The notes: a model not told the origin generated them from the sequence alone. 64,000 bases of DNA from Vreelandella glaciei (GCF_013415125.1 NZ_JACCDE010000011.1:1-64000); one strand, 5' to 3'; positions 43,872 to 54,197 are shown, counted from the first letter of the stretch. A program made the numbers and translations.

Positions 43872-44813
43872 TTAATGCCCAAACACCGACCAGCCAGTGC
43901 GCTGCACAAACATTTCAAGCGCCTGGGTGCCTAGCAAGCTGTTGCCGTAGGCGTCTAATCCTGGTGACCAAACGGCAATGGCGCCGTGGCCTGGGGCGAT
44001 GGCCAGTATGCCGCCGCCCACACCACTTTTGCCGGGCAGGCCCACCCGAAAGGCGAACTCCCCTGAGGCGTCGTAGTGCCCACACATCATCATCAGTGAA
44101 TTGATACGCCGTGCCCGCTGAGGGGCGACGACCCGAATGTTGCTGGGTTTATTGACGCCATCCGAAGCCAGGAACAGGCCAGCATGAGCGAGCTGCTCAC
44201 AGCTCATCGCAATAGCACACTGATGAAAGTAGGTGCCTAGCACCTTATCGACGTCGTGGCGAAGGTGACCAAAGGCTTTCATGAAATGCGCTAATGAAGC
44301 ATTACGGTCACGGTGTGCCATTTCTGAGGCGGCTACCGCATGGTCAAAGCAAATGCTGTCGTCATCGGCGATATAGCGCACGAAGCTGAGAATTTCACCC
44401 AGCGTCTCTTTGGGTTCATGGCCCATCATGATCGCATCAACCACCGCAATGGCACCGGCATTGATAAACGGGTTACGCGGTTTGCCGCTTTCGTGTTCAA
44501 GCTGCACGATAGAGTTGAAGGGGTCGCCCGAGGGTTCACGGCCCACTTTTGTCCAAAGTGAGTCGCCCATCTGGCCTAGCGCGATCGTCAGCGTAAAAAC
44601 TTTGGAAATGCTTTGGATTGAGAAGGGGGTGGTCGCGCAGCCCGCCGAATATACTTGGCCATCGACGGTGGCGAGCGAAATGGCAAATTGTTGTGGGTCA
44701 ACATGGCCAAGTTCGGGAATATAGTCTGCGACCTTGCCACGTTCCTCTGCTTTCGCCATGGCTGCGGCAATGTCATCAATTAAGTCTTGCATGGGCTTAG
44801 TGTGCACTGTCAA
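43872..44813 (-). CDS. glsA: Glutaminase
   Basis: GlsA hydrolyses glutamine to glutamate and ammonia. The 313-residue protein has a serine-dependent beta-lactamase-like fold with the catalytic S-x-x-K in [12 protein letters not shown] (S68, K71). It also shows [26 protein letters not shown], the KSGVGGG loop near residue 262 and [11 protein letters not shown]. The frame starts with TTG at 44813. An ATG seven codons later (44792) is an equally possible start, and neither has a strong ribosome binding site. It is transcribed alone. Confidence 0.92.
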   Translation of the reverse strand: MTVHTKPMQDLIDDIAAAMAKAEERGKVADYIPELGHVDPQQFAISLATVDGQVYSAGCATTPFSIQSISKVFTLTIALGQMGDSLWTKVGREPSGDPFNSIVQLEHESGKPRNPFINAGAIAVVDAIMMGHEPKETLGEILSFVRYIADDDSICFDHAVAASEMAHRDRNASLAHFMKAFGHLRHDVDKVLGTYFHQCAIAMSCEQLAHAGLFLASDGVNKPSNIRVVAPQRARRINSLMMMCGHYDASGEFAFRVGLPGKSGVGGGILAIAPGHGAIAVWSPGLDAYGNSLLGTQALEMFVQRTGWSVFGH

Positions 44814-45002
44814 TAGAGGCGGGGCCTCACCCTAGCGGAAAACAAGTAGATTGTCTTTTTTGCATCACCGAAATAATAACGCTAAAACAATAGGTATTTG
44901 CCCACTATGCATTGAGCAAGATACGGGTCGGCAACGGGGCCTTGAGCGCTTAGGCTGCCATGATAAGCCCATAATTAGCCTGAAACGGCTAGAGAGATAA
45001 AC

Positions 45003-45860
45003 ATGAACGATTATGCGCGTATCGAAAAGGCCATGACCTACATGGTTGCCAATGCCACTGAGCAGCCTGATTTGGAAACAGTGGCCGCTCACGTTCATAT
45101 TAGTGCCTTCCATTTCCAGCGGCTGTTTTGTCGTTATGTGGGGATTAGCCCTAAACGATTTTTACAGGCGCTAACGCTGGAGCGGGGTAAACAGTTGATG
45201 CACTCCTCTACTTCGTTGCTGGATATTGCTCATACCCTGGGGCTCAGCGGCGGCTCACGGCTTTATGATCACTTTGTTCAGCTAGAGGCCGTTACGCCTG
45301 GGGAGTATAAGCGCCAGGGTGAGGGCGTTGAGATTACTTATGGGGTTCATGAAACGCCTCTTGGCAGCATGTTTGTGGCAATGACGCCCCGTGGTATTTG
45401 TCGCATGGGCTTTATCGATACCACCAGTGAAGAAGAACTGCTGACAAAGCTAGCCATGGAGTGGCCGCGCAGCACCTTCCACCCTAACCGAGTTGCCACG
45501 CGCTATGCGGTGGAGGCGATTTTTGCCAAGTCAGAAGAGGCGCCGGCTGCTTTGTCATTGCACGTGACGGGCACCAATTTTCAAATTGCCGTGTGGCGGG
45601 CACTACTCACTATTCCCGAAGGCCAGCTGGCCAGTTACTCGCATATCGCTAGGGCATTAGGCACGCCAAAATCCTCCCGTGCAGTAGGTAATGCCGTAGG
45701 CGCTAACCCGATCGCGCTGTGGATTCCCTGCCACCGGGTGATTCAGCAAAGCGGTGCGCTTGGTGGCTACCGGTGGGGTGTTGAGAAAAAGCGGATGGTG
45801 CAAGCCTGGGAGCTGTCGCAATTGAGTGCTTCAACCCCTGAAGTAGAACTTTCTCTCTAA
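45003..45860 (+). CDS. AraC-type regulator fused to O6-methylguanine-DNA methyltransferase
   Basis: This 285-residue protein joins an AraC helix-turn-helix domain (residues 6-100: [31 protein letters not shown]) to a methylguanine methyltransferase domain. The acceptor C243 lies in [22 protein letters not shown], preceded by the arginine finger SSRAVGNA. The N-terminal zinc/phosphotriester domain of E. coli Ada is absent. Such AdaA-less fusions repair O6-alkylguanine and may regulate alkylation genes. The macro-domain gene follows 41 nt later. Confidence 0.9.
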   Translation: MNDYARIEKAMTYMVANATEQPDLETVAAHVHISAFHFQRLFCRYVGISPKRFLQALTLERGKQLMHSSTSLLDIAHTLGLSGGSRLYDHFVQLEAVTPGEYKRQGEGVEITYGVHETPLGSMFVAMTPRGICRMGFIDTTSEEELLTKLAMEWPRSTFHPNRVATRYAVEAIFAKSEEAPAALSLHVTGTNFQIAVWRALLTIPEGQLASYSHIARALGTPKSSRAVGNAVGANPIALWIPCHRVIQQSGALGGYRWGVEKKRMVQAWELSQLSASTPEVELSL

Positions 45861-45901
45861 CGCAGTCGCGAAGTAAAGATGAAGTAAAGAAGGAAATTTT
45901 T

Positions 45902-46414
45902 ATGAACATCAACGCCATTCAAGCGGATATAACACGCCTGAAGGTCGATGCAGTTGTGAACGCCGCGAATACCTCACTACTTGGGGGTGGCGGTGTTGAC
46001 GGCGCTATCCATCGCGCTGCGGGGCCTGAACTGCTGACAGCCTGCAAGGAGCTAGGCGGCTGCGCGACAGGAGAAGCCAAGCTGACGGATGGTTTTGAGT
46101 TACCGGCCCGCTATGTCATCCATACGGTTGGCCCGGTGTGGAAGGGCGGAGAACAAGGCGAGGAGGCACTGCTTGCCTCCTGCTATCGGCAGTCTTTAGC
46201 GTTGGCGGCTACCGTGAATGCTGACACAGTGGCTTTCCCAAGTATCAGCACCGGCGTGTACCGTTTTCCCATCCAGCAGGCCGCGGCGATAGCCGTCTCA
46301 ACGGTTAAAACGGTGTTGAAGAAGTACCCAAGCGTTGAGTCGGTGACATTCTGCTGTTTTTCGGCTGATGAGTTGGCGGTTTATAACGCGTGTCTTAATC
46401 AATTAACCGATTAG
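45902..46414 (+). CDS. Macro-domain O-acetyl-ADP-ribose deacetylase
   Basis: This 170-residue macro domain removes acetyl or ADP-ribose adducts, like E. coli YmdB. Seen are [21 protein letters not shown], the ADP-ribose loop [31 protein letters not shown], and [12 protein letters not shown] near residue 118. The gene sits just after the AraC-MGMT repair gene on the same strand, so a link with DNA-damage or NAD metabolism is plausible but inferred. Confidence 0.92.
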   Translation: MNINAIQADITRLKVDAVVNAANTSLLGGGGVDGAIHRAAGPELLTACKELGGCATGEAKLTDGFELPARYVIHTVGPVWKGGEQGEEALLASCYRQSLALAATVNADTVAFPSISTGVYRFPIQQAAAIAVSTVKTVLKKYPSVESVTFCCFSADELAVYNACLNQLTD

Positions 46415-46555
46415 TGTCGTAAAACGGAAAAGGGCATGGGTAGAGCTAGATAGTGGTCGTACGATGATCGATATGTCTGGAAACGGATAGACACATTGCG
46501 CCGTTTATCACCTCCCGCTACAGTCTCGACCTTGTTCACCTGGGCGAGACTCTTT

Positions 46556-48022
46556 ATGGCCACACTGATGATTCAAGGCACCACCTCGGATGCGGGTAAA
46601 AGCACCGTTGTGGCAGCCCTTTGCCGCGCGCTGGCAAGGCGTGGGATATCAGTGGCGCCCTTTAAACCCCAGAATATGGCGCTGAATAGCGCCGTGACTG
46701 AGGACGGCGGCGAGATTGGACGCTCTACGGCCTTACAAGCACAAGCCTGCTATTTAGCACCCCACAGCGATATGAATCCGGTACTGCTAAAGCCGGAAAC
46801 CGATCGCGGCGCCCAGGTGATTTTACGTGGCAAGGTACATGGCCATATGGACGCGCTGGATTACCACGCTTTCAAACGTACCGCTCAAGAGAGCGTAATG
46901 GCCGCGTGGCAAGCGTTAGAAAGTCGTTTTGACGTGATTATTGCTGAAGGCGCTGGCAGCCCCGCTGAGATCAACCTGCGCGAGGGCGATATCGCTAATA
47001 TGGGCTTTGCCGAAGCGGCTGATTGCCCAGTGCTGCTGGTGGGGGATATTGATCGAGGTGGGGTATTCGCCCAATTGGTAGGTACGTTGGCGCTATTGAG
47101 CGAGAGCGAACAGGCGCGTACCAAAGGCTTTATTATCAACCGCTTTCGAGGTGATATTGCGCTGCTGGAACCGGGACTTGAGTGGTTGGAAGCGCGGACT
47201 GGTAAACCGGTACTGGGCACGCTGCCCTATCTGCAAGGGCTGGTACTCGACTCTGAAGATAGCATTGGGGTGATCCAGGCCGAGAAGCAGAGCAAAGTGC
47301 TTAATATCGTCGTGCCAGCGCTGCCACGTATCAGTAACCACACCGACTTCGACCCGCTGCGCTTGCACCCTCAGGTGGCGCTAACCTTTGTGGGGCCCGA
47401 GCAGCCGATTCCTGCTGCTGATGTGATTATTCTGCCTGGTAGTAAAAGCACTGCCAGCGATCTTACCTGGTTACGGGGCCAGGGCTGGGATAAAGCCATT
47501 CAGCGCCACCTGCGCTACGGCGGTAAGGTGTTAGGTATTTGCGGTGGCTTTCAAATGCTGGGCGAGTGGGTGGATGACCCTGATGGGCTGGAGGGCCAGC
47601 CGGGAAAGGTGACAGGATTGGGGTTGCTGCCGCTCAAAACGCGTATGGTGGCGGGCAAACAGCTGCGAAACGTGAGCGGCGTAACGTTTACTGAAGGCGC
47701 GACAGTCACCGGCTATGAAATCCATAATGGTGTGAGCGAAGGGGCTGCCTTGAATTCCCCCTTATTTACTGTGGATGGCCGCCCGGAAGGTGCCATTAGC
47801 GATGACGGCCAGATACTGGGCACCTACCTGCATGGCTTGTTTGACCATCCCGATGGCTGCCAGGCACTGCTGAAACAGTTAGGTTTGGTTAACGGTGAAC
47901 AGAGCGACTATCAAGCTCACCGAGAGCGTGAGCTTGATCGCTTGGCCGATATGCTGGAAGCCCACGTCGATATTGAAGCGGTTATTGCGCTGATTGAGGC
48001 TGGCGCTTCGCCATCACAGTGA
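46556..48022 (+). CDS. cobQ: Cobyric acid synthase
   Basis: CobQ amidates adenosylcobyrinate a,c-diamide at positions b, d, e and g. The 488-residue protein has [20 protein letters not shown] (P-loop) at the N-terminus, [21 protein letters not shown] and [13 protein letters not shown]. The glutamine amidotransferase part shows IILPGSKST, the nucleophile cysteine in [14 protein letters not shown] and the histidine in [10 protein letters not shown]. The ATG at 46556 matches the family start. It stands apart from the main cob cluster, without a riboswitch, and its last 41 nt overlap the convergent RidA gene. Confidence 0.93.
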   Translation: MATLMIQGTTSDAGKSTVVAALCRALARRGISVAPFKPQNMALNSAVTEDGGEIGRSTALQAQACYLAPHSDMNPVLLKPETDRGAQVILRGKVHGHMDALDYHAFKRTAQESVMAAWQALESRFDVIIAEGAGSPAEINLREGDIANMGFAEAADCPVLLVGDIDRGGVFAQLVGTLALLSESEQARTKGFIINRFRGDIALLEPGLEWLEARTGKPVLGTLPYLQGLVLDSEDSIGVIQAEKQSKVLNIVVPALPRISNHTDFDPLRLHPQVALTFVGPEQPIPAADVIILPGSKSTASDLTWLRGQGWDKAIQRHLRYGGKVLGICGGFQMLGEWVDDPDGLEGQPGKVTGLGLLPLKTRMVAGKQLRNVSGVTFTEGATVTGYEIHNGVSEGAALNSPLFTVDGRPEGAISDDGQILGTYLHGLFDHPDGCQALLKQLGLVNGEQSDYQAHRERELDRLADMLEAHVDIEAVIALIEAGASPSQ

Positions 48023-48380
48023 TTTCAATACTGCTTCCACCGTAGAGGTTAGGGGATTCGGTGCAGGTGCGGGCAGGGTAGCGTCCAGGTTCAAAGTACT
48101 CCGCGTAAACACTGTCCATGTCTTGGATAGCGTGTAGATCCGTGAGGTGGATATCCACCCGCACTATGTCCGCTAAGCTGCCGCCTTCCATTTCAAGCAT
48201 GCGCGATAGCGCGCGCATCACAAGGCGGGTCTCTTCTTTAACGTCGCCTTTGACTGCGTGGCCGTTAGAGAAATCGTCAACGGTCAGTCCTGAAATAAAC
48301 ACATAGTGATCATCGACTACCATGTGGCTACCGGGAAAGCTTGGTGTGGGCATGGTAGGGTCATTCATAAAGGTGGGCAT
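47982..48380 (-). CDS. RidA family protein
   Basis: This 132-residue protein is of the RidA/YjgF/YER057c family, many of which hydrolyse reactive enamine/imine intermediates to keto acids. Core features are [19 protein letters not shown], the helix [30 protein letters not shown], and the conserved arginine in [28 protein letters not shown] precedes the ATG. Its 3' end overlaps cobQ on the opposite strand. Subfamily members vary, so activity is not certain. Confidence 0.85.
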   Translation of the reverse strand: MPTFMNDPTMPTPSFPGSHMVVDDHYVFISGLTVDDFSNGHAVKGDVKEETRLVMRALSRMLEMEGGSLADIVRVDIHLTDLHAIQDMDSVYAEYFEPGRYPARTCTESPNLYGGSSIEITVMAKRQPQSAQ

Positions 48381-48551
48381 ACTAGCTCCTTCTAAGTGAT
48401 GTTCACGCTTACAATTCTCTTCGACAGATTGTTAACAGTAGTGTTCAGTATCAGTAAAAATGAATGGACGTTGTGGTGAGGCACGTCGCGCTGTCAAAAC
48501 GGTGATGTTTGCTCTAGGCTTGCGGGTTTTTAGTCGGTGAGGATGATTCAA

Positions 48552-49115
48552 ATGAAGGTCGTACACGTTAACGCAGAGGCCCAGCGCAACGCCTGTCTGG
48601 CGCGATTATGCGCTGAGGTTTACGGACAAGAGGCGGGTCTTACGCCGCTGGTCGTGTTCACCGGCACCTGCAGTGTGTTTTTTCCGCAAGAAGCAGCGCG
48701 GCTGTTTGCTGCCGTTGACGGCCAGGGTAAACCCCAAGCGCTGGCGCTGCTAGTGCTGGACGAGGAGGGCGAGGGCATGACGGTGACTCACGCCTGCGCG
48801 CTTGACCAAGCAGATTCCAAGCAGCGTTTGATCAGCGAACTTACTTTGAAAGCCCCGCTACGTGTCGAAGTGGATAACGCCGAACAAGAAGCGTTCTATA
48901 AAAAAAGTGGCATTAAGCGCTGGTTCGGCGGGGTGGATGGAAAGCGTATTGGCTTGGGCGCTCGCCATCCTGCCAAGAGTATTCGCGAATTGGCGCCTAC
49001 CCTGGTGTTGGATGAAGCGCTTATTCTGCGTCGCTTTAAGCATGACCCTAAGACGTTTGAGGCTGCCAAGCAGGCCTTTTTGAAGGGTTTAAACGATTTT
49101 CCGCAGTCGCTTTAA
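48552..49115 (+). CDS. Uncharacterised protein, possibly GNAT-like
   Basis: I do not recognise this 187-residue protein. The middle part (ALALLVLDEEGEGMTVTHACALD) followed by EQEAFYKKSGIKRWFGGVDGKRIGLG resembles the C-terminal half of a GNAT acetyltransferase (the A-F-Y-x-K-x-G element), but the acetyl-CoA loop is not evident. The C-terminus is a helical tail (RRFKHDPKTFEAAKQAFLKG). The ATG at 48552 has GAGG nine bases upstream. The frame opens five codons earlier with a GTG. Confidence 0.5.
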   Translation: MKVVHVNAEAQRNACLARLCAEVYGQEAGLTPLVVFTGTCSVFFPQEAARLFAAVDGQGKPQALALLVLDEEGEGMTVTHACALDQADSKQRLISELTLKAPLRVEVDNAEQEAFYKKSGIKRWFGGVDGKRIGLGARHPAKSIRELAPTLVLDEALILRRFKHDPKTFEAAKQAFLKGLNDFPQSL

Positions 49116-49239
49116 CAGCCCTTGGGAACGCTGCGTTCCAGTTTGTGCAACCAAGTTGCACGTTGTTGCCATGTTATTTACGTGTTGCCCCGATAAAATA
49201 AGCATCACGACTAGCTTATTAAAAGAAGGGAGAAGCTGC

Positions 49240-49772
49240 ATGGCATCACCGATAATGGATAACAGTCAACGTTACGGTGCGATTAGCCGCTTGTTGCATT
49301 GGGGGATGGCGCTACTGTTTGCTTGGCAGTTTACGAGTGCCACGGCGCACTGGCTTTTTCCGGACACACCCTTTGAAGCGTTCTTCTGGGGAACCCATTA
49401 CCCAGTGGGTGTATTGCTACTGACCTTAGTCGTACTGAGAACGATATGGGCGTTAGCCAATGCGTCGCGTCGCCCGCCATCGGTGAGCGTTATGGCAAAG
49501 CTGGCCATCTTGCACTCTACGGCTTGATGATCGCGATTCCGACGATTGCACTTATTCGCCAGTACGGTTCGGGCCGTTCGCTTGAGGTGTTTGGCATTAC
49601 GCTGATGTCAGGTTTTGAGGGCGAGGAGATCACCTGGATGACGGATCTCGGCGGTTTGCTCCACGGTGAGCTGGGCTGGACACTGCTGGCGCTGATCGTA
49701 GGGCACATCGTGATGGCCATTTTGCATCGCAAGCTGACTCACCACGACGTGCTAACGCGCATGGCCGGATAA
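49240..49772 (+). pseudogene. Cytochrome b561, frameshifted
   Basis: This membrane di-haem cytochrome of the b561/CybB type is broken into two frames. The first (from the ATG at 49240, AAGGGAG upstream) covers helices 1 and 2 with haem histidines in ISRLLHWGMALL and GTHYPVGVLLL and runs to a premature stop at 49525-49527. The second picks up near 49500 with GHLALYGLMIAIPTIALIRQYG and ends normally (GLLHGELGWTLLALIVGHIVMAILH). A single-base change around 49500 would restore it. It could be a true pseudogene or a sequencing error; the rest of the gene looks well conserved. Confidence 0.82.
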
Positions 49773-49777
49773 TTAGA

Positions 49778-50959
49778 CTACTTCTTTGCTAGCTCGCGCA
49801 TGGCGGTTTCCAGGCCCTCCATGGTCATGGGGTACATACGGTCTTCGATAATCTCACGAATGAGCGCAGTCGAGTAGGTGTACTCCCAGGCCCGGGGCGG
49901 CATCGGGTTAAGCCACGCCAGGCGAGGAAACGTTTCGCATAAACGCTTAAGCCACACGCCGCCCGCTTCGTCGTTAAAGTGCTCTACGCTGCCGCCTGGG
50001 TGGGTGACCTCATAGGGCGACATGGCCGCATCGCCGACAATCACTACCTGGTAATCCGCACCGTAGGTGTGCAATACATCCATGGTCGGGATCCGCTCGT
50101 TACCCCGACGCATATTGTTTCGCCAAACCCCTTCGTAAAGGCAGTTATGGAAGTAGTAGTGCTCCAGATGCTTGAACTCTGAGCGGGCGGCAGAGAACAG
50201 TTCTTCGCAGACGCGAATATGGTCATCCATCGAGCCGCCCACATCCAAAAACAGCAGCACCTTCACCGCGTTATGGCGCTCTGGGCGCATCTGCACGTTG
50301 AGTAGCCCGGCATCTTTGGCGGTTTCGCGGATGGTACTATCCACATCGAACTCGTCCTGCGCGCCCTGGCGGGCAAACTTGCGCAGCCGCCGCAGCGCCA
50401 TCTTGATATTGCGGGTGCCTAGCTCCAGCGAATCATCGTAATCCCGAAAGCGTCGCTCGTCCCAGACCTTGGTGGCGCGGCGGTGGCGCGAGCCATCCTG
50501 ACCAATACGAATGCCCTCTGGGTTGTAGCCGTAGGCCCCGAAAGGGCTAGTGCCACCGGTGCCGATCCATTTATTGCCCCCCGCGTGGCGCTCTTTTTGC
50601 TCCTCCAGGCGTTTTTTAAACGTTTCGATGAGTTCTTCAAGGCCACCCAGAGATTCAATCTTGGCTTTCTCTTCGTCGGTCAGCTGCTTCTCAAACTCCC
50701 GTCGCAGCCAGTCATCGGGGATTAGCGCTTCAATAGCGGCGTCCATGTCCTCGAGGCCTTTAAACCAGGCGGCGAAGGCACGATCAAAGCGGTCAAAGTG
50801 GCGCTCGTCTTTGACCATCACCGTGCGGGCCACCTGATAGAAGGCCTCCATGTCGGCGAACACCACGCCGCGTTCCACCACGGCGTGAAGATCCAGCAGC
50901 TCGCGCAGCGATACCGGAACGCCCGCGCGCTTTAACGTCTCAAACAGGCCGATAAACAT
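49778..50959 (-). CDS. VWA domain-containing CoxE-like protein
   Basis: This 393-residue protein has an N-terminal helical part (LFETLKRAGVPVSLRELLDLH), a charged linker, and a C-terminal von Willebrand factor A domain. Its metal site is LFLDVGGSMDDHI (D-x-G-x-S), with HTYGADYQVVIVGDAAMSPYE further on. It is paired with a MoxR AAA ATPase gene 3 nt upstream. MoxR-VWA pairs act as chaperones that insert metals or assemble complexes. The client is not evident here. Confidence 0.85.
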   Translation of the reverse strand: MFIGLFETLKRAGVPVSLRELLDLHAVVERGVVFADMEAFYQVARTVMVKDERHFDRFDRAFAAWFKGLEDMDAAIEALIPDDWLRREFEKQLTDEEKAKIESLGGLEELIETFKKRLEEQKERHAGGNKWIGTGGTSPFGAYGYNPEGIRIGQDGSRHRRATKVWDERRFRDYDDSLELGTRNIKMALRRLRKFARQGAQDEFDVDSTIRETAKDAGLLNVQMRPERHNAVKVLLFLDVGGSMDDHIRVCEELFSAARSEFKHLEHYYFHNCLYEGVWRNNMRRGNERIPTMDVLHTYGADYQVVIVGDAAMSPYEVTHPGGSVEHFNDEAGGVWLKRLCETFPRLAWLNPMPPRAWEYTYSTALIREIIEDRMYPMTMEGLETAMRELAKK

Positions 50960-50962
50960 GGC

Positions 50963-51817
50963 TTAGCGGCCTGTGCCTTTCTGACGACGGATCATAAACG
51001 CCAAGCGCTCGAGCAACTGGGTGTCCTGCTCGTTTTTGACCAGGGCGCCGGCCATCGGCGGCAGCGCTTTGGCCGGGTCGCGGTTGTAGAGCGCTTCTTG
51101 AGCAATATCGTCAGCCATCAGTAGCTTGAGCCAATCGACCAGTTCAGACGTTGACGGCTTTTTCTTAAGGCCTGGCGCTTTACGCAGCTCGAAAAATACC
51201 TCTAGGGCTTCGCTGACAAGCCGGGAGGCGATATCCGGGAAGTGCACATCGACAATCGCCTGCATGGTCTCGCGGTCGGGGAACTCGATGTAGTGGAAAA
51301 AACAGCGGCGCAGGAACGCATCCGGCAGCTCTTTTTCATTATTCGAGGTGATGATGATAATCGGGCGCTGCTCGGCGCGGATGGTTTCGCCAGTTTCGTA
51401 AACGTGAAACTCCATACGATCCAGCTCTTGGAGCAGGTCGTTGGGAAATTCGATATCGGCCTTGTCGATCTCGTCGATCAATAACACCACGCGCTCGTTG
51501 GCGGTAAAGGCTTCCCACAGCTTGCCGGGCTTGATGTAGTTAGCGACATTCTCTACACCTTCAACGCCTAGCTGAGAGTCACGCAGGCGGCTGACGGCAT
51601 CGTACTCGTATAAACCCTGGGCCGCCTTGGTGCTGGATTTGATATGCCAGGTAATCAACTGGGTATCAAGAGACTCGGCCAGTTCTTCGGCCAGCAGGGT
51701 TTTGCCGGTGCCCGGCTCGCCTTTGATCAATAGCGGTCGTTCGAGCACCACGGCAGCATTCACCGCCTGCTTAAGCGCATTGGTTGCGATATAGGAAGAA
51801 GTGGAGTCAAACGCCAT
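50963..51817 (-). CDS. MoxR family AAA+ ATPase
   Basis: This 284-residue ATPase has Walker A IKGEPGTGKTLLAEELA near residue 31, Walker B VVLLIDEIDKADIEFPNDLLQELD, sensor 1 IIIITSNNEKELPDAFLRRC and the sensor 2 region beyond. It works with the VWA protein encoded next. The ATG at 51817 has GAGG upstream. The frame runs 19 codons further but without a site. Family members are chaperone-like. Confidence 0.88.
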   Translation of the reverse strand: MAFDSTSSYIATNALKQAVNAAVVLERPLLIKGEPGTGKTLLAEELAESLDTQLITWHIKSSTKAAQGLYEYDAVSRLRDSQLGVEGVENVANYIKPGKLWEAFTANERVVLLIDEIDKADIEFPNDLLQELDRMEFHVYETGETIRAEQRPIIIITSNNEKELPDAFLRRCFFHYIEFPDRETMQAIVDVHFPDIASRLVSEALEVFFELRKAPGLKKKPSTSELVDWLKLLMADDIAQEALYNRDPAKALPPMAGALVKNEQDTQLLERLAFMIRRQKGTGR

Positions 51818-51926
51818 GGGAGAGCCTCGGCTTGTCGAAAGCGGGTTTATAAATGGATAAACGAGTTCAAACAAGTGTACGTGAGGGTAAACCCCAAGGC
51901 CAACTAGCGGATTAACACATTTGCGC

Positions 51927-53921
51927 TTAGCCCTGCCAATTTGGCGGCACTATGCCTTGGCGCTGCATTTGCCGGTACACGGTAGGCCGCGAAACCCCGA
52001 GAGCGCGGGCTACCGCGCTAATGTTCCAGTGCTGCTCCTTGAGCATTTCCAGCAATGTGTGATCAGTGTCGCGACCAGCGTCTGCAGGCTGGAAAGTTGC
52101 CTGCTGCGTGATGCGCTGGCTTAGGCACTGCTCGGGTAGGTCATGTACGGTGATTTCGTCGCTTTCTGAGGTGGCCAGTGCAAAGGCCAGCGCATTCTTT
52201 AGCTGGCGGATATTACCGGGCCAGGCATAGGCGAGCAGGGCGCTGATGGCATCGGCCCGCAGGCGCGGTGATTGGTTGGAGGCTCGCTCTTGGATGATGT
52301 CGTCAAATACACGGCGGATAACGTAGAGCTTATCGGCGCGGTCGCGTAGCGCGGGCAGGCGCAGTTGGGCCCCGTTAAGGCGGTAATAGAGATCTTCGCG
52401 GAACTCACCTTGCTGGATCATCGCATCGATATTGCGATGAGTGGCGGTAATCACCCGAATATCGACCTTCTCGGGCGTATTGGCACCCAGTGGCATGACT
52501 TCCCGTTCTGCCAGCACGCGCAGCAAGCGGGTTTGCAGGGCCAGCGGCATATCGCCGATTTCATCTAAAAACAGTGTGCCGCCGTGGGCCTGGGGGATCA
52601 GCCCGCGCATACCTTTGGCGCGCCCGCCGGTAAAGGCGCCGGGCTCGTAACCAAACAGCTCGCTTTCGATCAGCGCTTCGGGAATGGCGGCACAGTTTAC
52701 CGCGATAAAGGGGCCTTTAGATCGGTTGCCGCTGTCATGCAGGGCACGGGCAACGACCTCTTTGCCGGTGCCGGTTTCACCGCTAATCAGTACATTGACG
52801 CTGGCTTCGTTGCGCAGCCGCTCAGCCAGCTTCTGCACTTTGCGCATGGCTGGGTCGTCGGCACCGAGGCGTACCAGTGCTTCCGGCAGGCTGGAGGGGA
52901 GCGATTGCGCTTGCTGAGCAAGTCGAGGACGGCGCGGCTCCAGCAGGCTAATAAAGTAAATCGTGTTGTCGACCCTGGCGCGAAAAGCACGCAGTTGATC
53001 GTCGGTGGCGCTATTAATGCTGAGCACATCGGCGATCTCGCACTCGAATAGCTCCCCCAGCATTGGGGTGTGATGGGCTGACCAGGGTGGCCAACGGCGC
53101 TGGTGTTCACTTATCAGATCACGACCCACTGCGTTGGCAGCAATCACTTGCCCGTTCTCTTCAATAGCGATGAGTCCGCGTCCATTTACATGCACAAACT
53201 CTCGCGAGGTATCCAGGCGCACCATTAGGCAGTCACGGTAGCGCTGGAGAAAATAGGCGTCCTCGATCATTCGTGCGTAGAGCGTCACCAGCGAAAGGCT
53301 AAAATTTTGGCTCTCATGCTGGGTAGGCGATTGCAGCGCGGAGATATCCAGCACGGCCATGACGTTGCCCTGGGGGTCGGCGATGGGCGCGGCAGTACAG
53401 GTAAGCGAAATATGCGAGGCGTCGAAGTGCTCCTGGCGGTGGCAAATAATCGCTTGGCGGTCGTGCAGGCAGGTGCCCACGGCACAGGTACCCGCGAAGC
53501 GTTCGTCCCAGTCGGCACCGAGATAAAGGCCCGCTTTGCGCAATTGCTGGTCTTGGTTGGGGTCGCCACGAAACTCGACGGTTATCCCGCGGTGGTCGGT
53601 GAGCAGTAGCACGTAGCCTAGTTGCGCAATTTGCTGATAAAGCTGGTCAACCCCGGCTCTTGCCACGTGCAGTAGTTCATCCACGGATTCCCGGTGCTCG
53701 ATCAGGATTTGTTGAGGCACCACCCGGGCTGGGCGTGGCTGGGTGGGATCGAGCTGGTACTCGTTTAGGCAGCGCAGCCAGGAGCGTCGAATGGTTTGCT
53801 GGGCCGGTAGCTGCGGAACTTCCAGGCCTTCGCCGAGCTGGAAAATATGCTCGATATGTTGGCGCTGGACGGATGGCAGCCGTGCAGGCCGGGGCGATGG
53901 AGTAGGCATGGCGTGGTTCAC
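51927..53921 (-). CDS. Sigma-54-dependent activator, AcoR-like
   Basis: This 664-residue enhancer-binding protein has an N-terminal GAF-type sensor (residues about 60-320, with HDRQAIICHRQEHFD and GNVMAVLDISAL). A central AAA+ domain follows with Walker A ISGETGTGKEVVARAL and Walker B GGTLFLDEIGDMPLALQTRLLRVLAE, then a Fis helix-turn-helix (WNISAVARALGVSRPTVYRQM). The sigma-54 contact loop reads GAFTGG instead of the usual GAFTGA. It is divergent from the monooxygenase-butanediol dehydrogenase operon, whose -24/-12 promoter and upstream dyads it probably controls, in the manner of AcoR with acetoin. Confidence 0.87.
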   Translation of the reverse strand: MNHAMPTPSPRPARLPSVQRQHIEHIFQLGEGLEVPQLPAQQTIRRSWLRCLNEYQLDPTQPRPARVVPQQILIEHRESVDELLHVARAGVDQLYQQIAQLGYVLLLTDHRGITVEFRGDPNQDQQLRKAGLYLGADWDERFAGTCAVGTCLHDRQAIICHRQEHFDASHISLTCTAAPIADPQGNVMAVLDISALQSPTQHESQNFSLSLVTLYARMIEDAYFLQRYRDCLMVRLDTSREFVHVNGRGLIAIEENGQVIAANAVGRDLISEHQRRWPPWSAHHTPMLGELFECEIADVLSINSATDDQLRAFRARVDNTIYFISLLEPRRPRLAQQAQSLPSSLPEALVRLGADDPAMRKVQKLAERLRNEASVNVLISGETGTGKEVVARALHDSGNRSKGPFIAVNCAAIPEALIESELFGYEPGAFTGGRAKGMRGLIPQAHGGTLFLDEIGDMPLALQTRLLRVLAEREVMPLGANTPEKVDIRVITATHRNIDAMIQQGEFREDLYYRLNGAQLRLPALRDRADKLYVIRRVFDDIIQERASNQSPRLRADAISALLAYAWPGNIRQLKNALAFALATSESDEITVHDLPEQCLSQRITQQATFQPADAGRDTDHTLLEMLKEQHWNISAVARALGVSRPTVYRQMQRQGIVPPNWQG

Positions 53922-54000
53922 CGTGGGGCTTGTTATTGTCCTTCCAGCCTATGCGCTCTGGCGTGGGTGTCAACGCAGCGCTATTACGCCGTTAGTCGTG

Positions 54001-54046
54001 CGTTACACCTGTAACGTCGTTTACAACTAGACGTGACAGGTGTACG
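54001..54046. promoter_or_regulatory. Paired upstream activator sites
   Basis: CGTTAC-ACCT-GTAACG (54001-54016) is a perfect 6-4-6 dyad. CGTGAC-AGGT-GTACGC (54032-54047) is an imperfect second copy. Their centres are 31 bp, three helical turns, apart, and 90 to 130 bp ahead of the -24/-12 promoter, the usual place for enhancer-binding protein sites. Assignment to the divergent AcoR-like protein is inferred. Confidence 0.6.
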
Positions 54047-54126
54047 CCTTGTGCGACGCCTAATAGATATCTGCTTTTTTAGAATTGTTTATATTTTTCA
54101 GATGCTTGTGGTTTATATGAAATGAT

Positions 54127-54144
54127 TGGCACGGCGGGTGCTTA
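54127..54144 (+). promoter_or_regulatory. Sigma-54 promoter of the monooxygenase operon
   Basis: TTGGCACGGCGGGTGCTT has GG (54129-54130), ten bases, then GC (54141-54142), with the TGGCAC element intact. It lies 54 bp before the ATG at 54198. This fits the sigma-54 consensus TGGCACG-N4-TTGCW well. Confidence 0.85.
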
Positions 54145-54197
54145 GAGTTGGGTGTCTCAACAGCAATTTAACAATAACAAACGATGGAGTACTCGCT

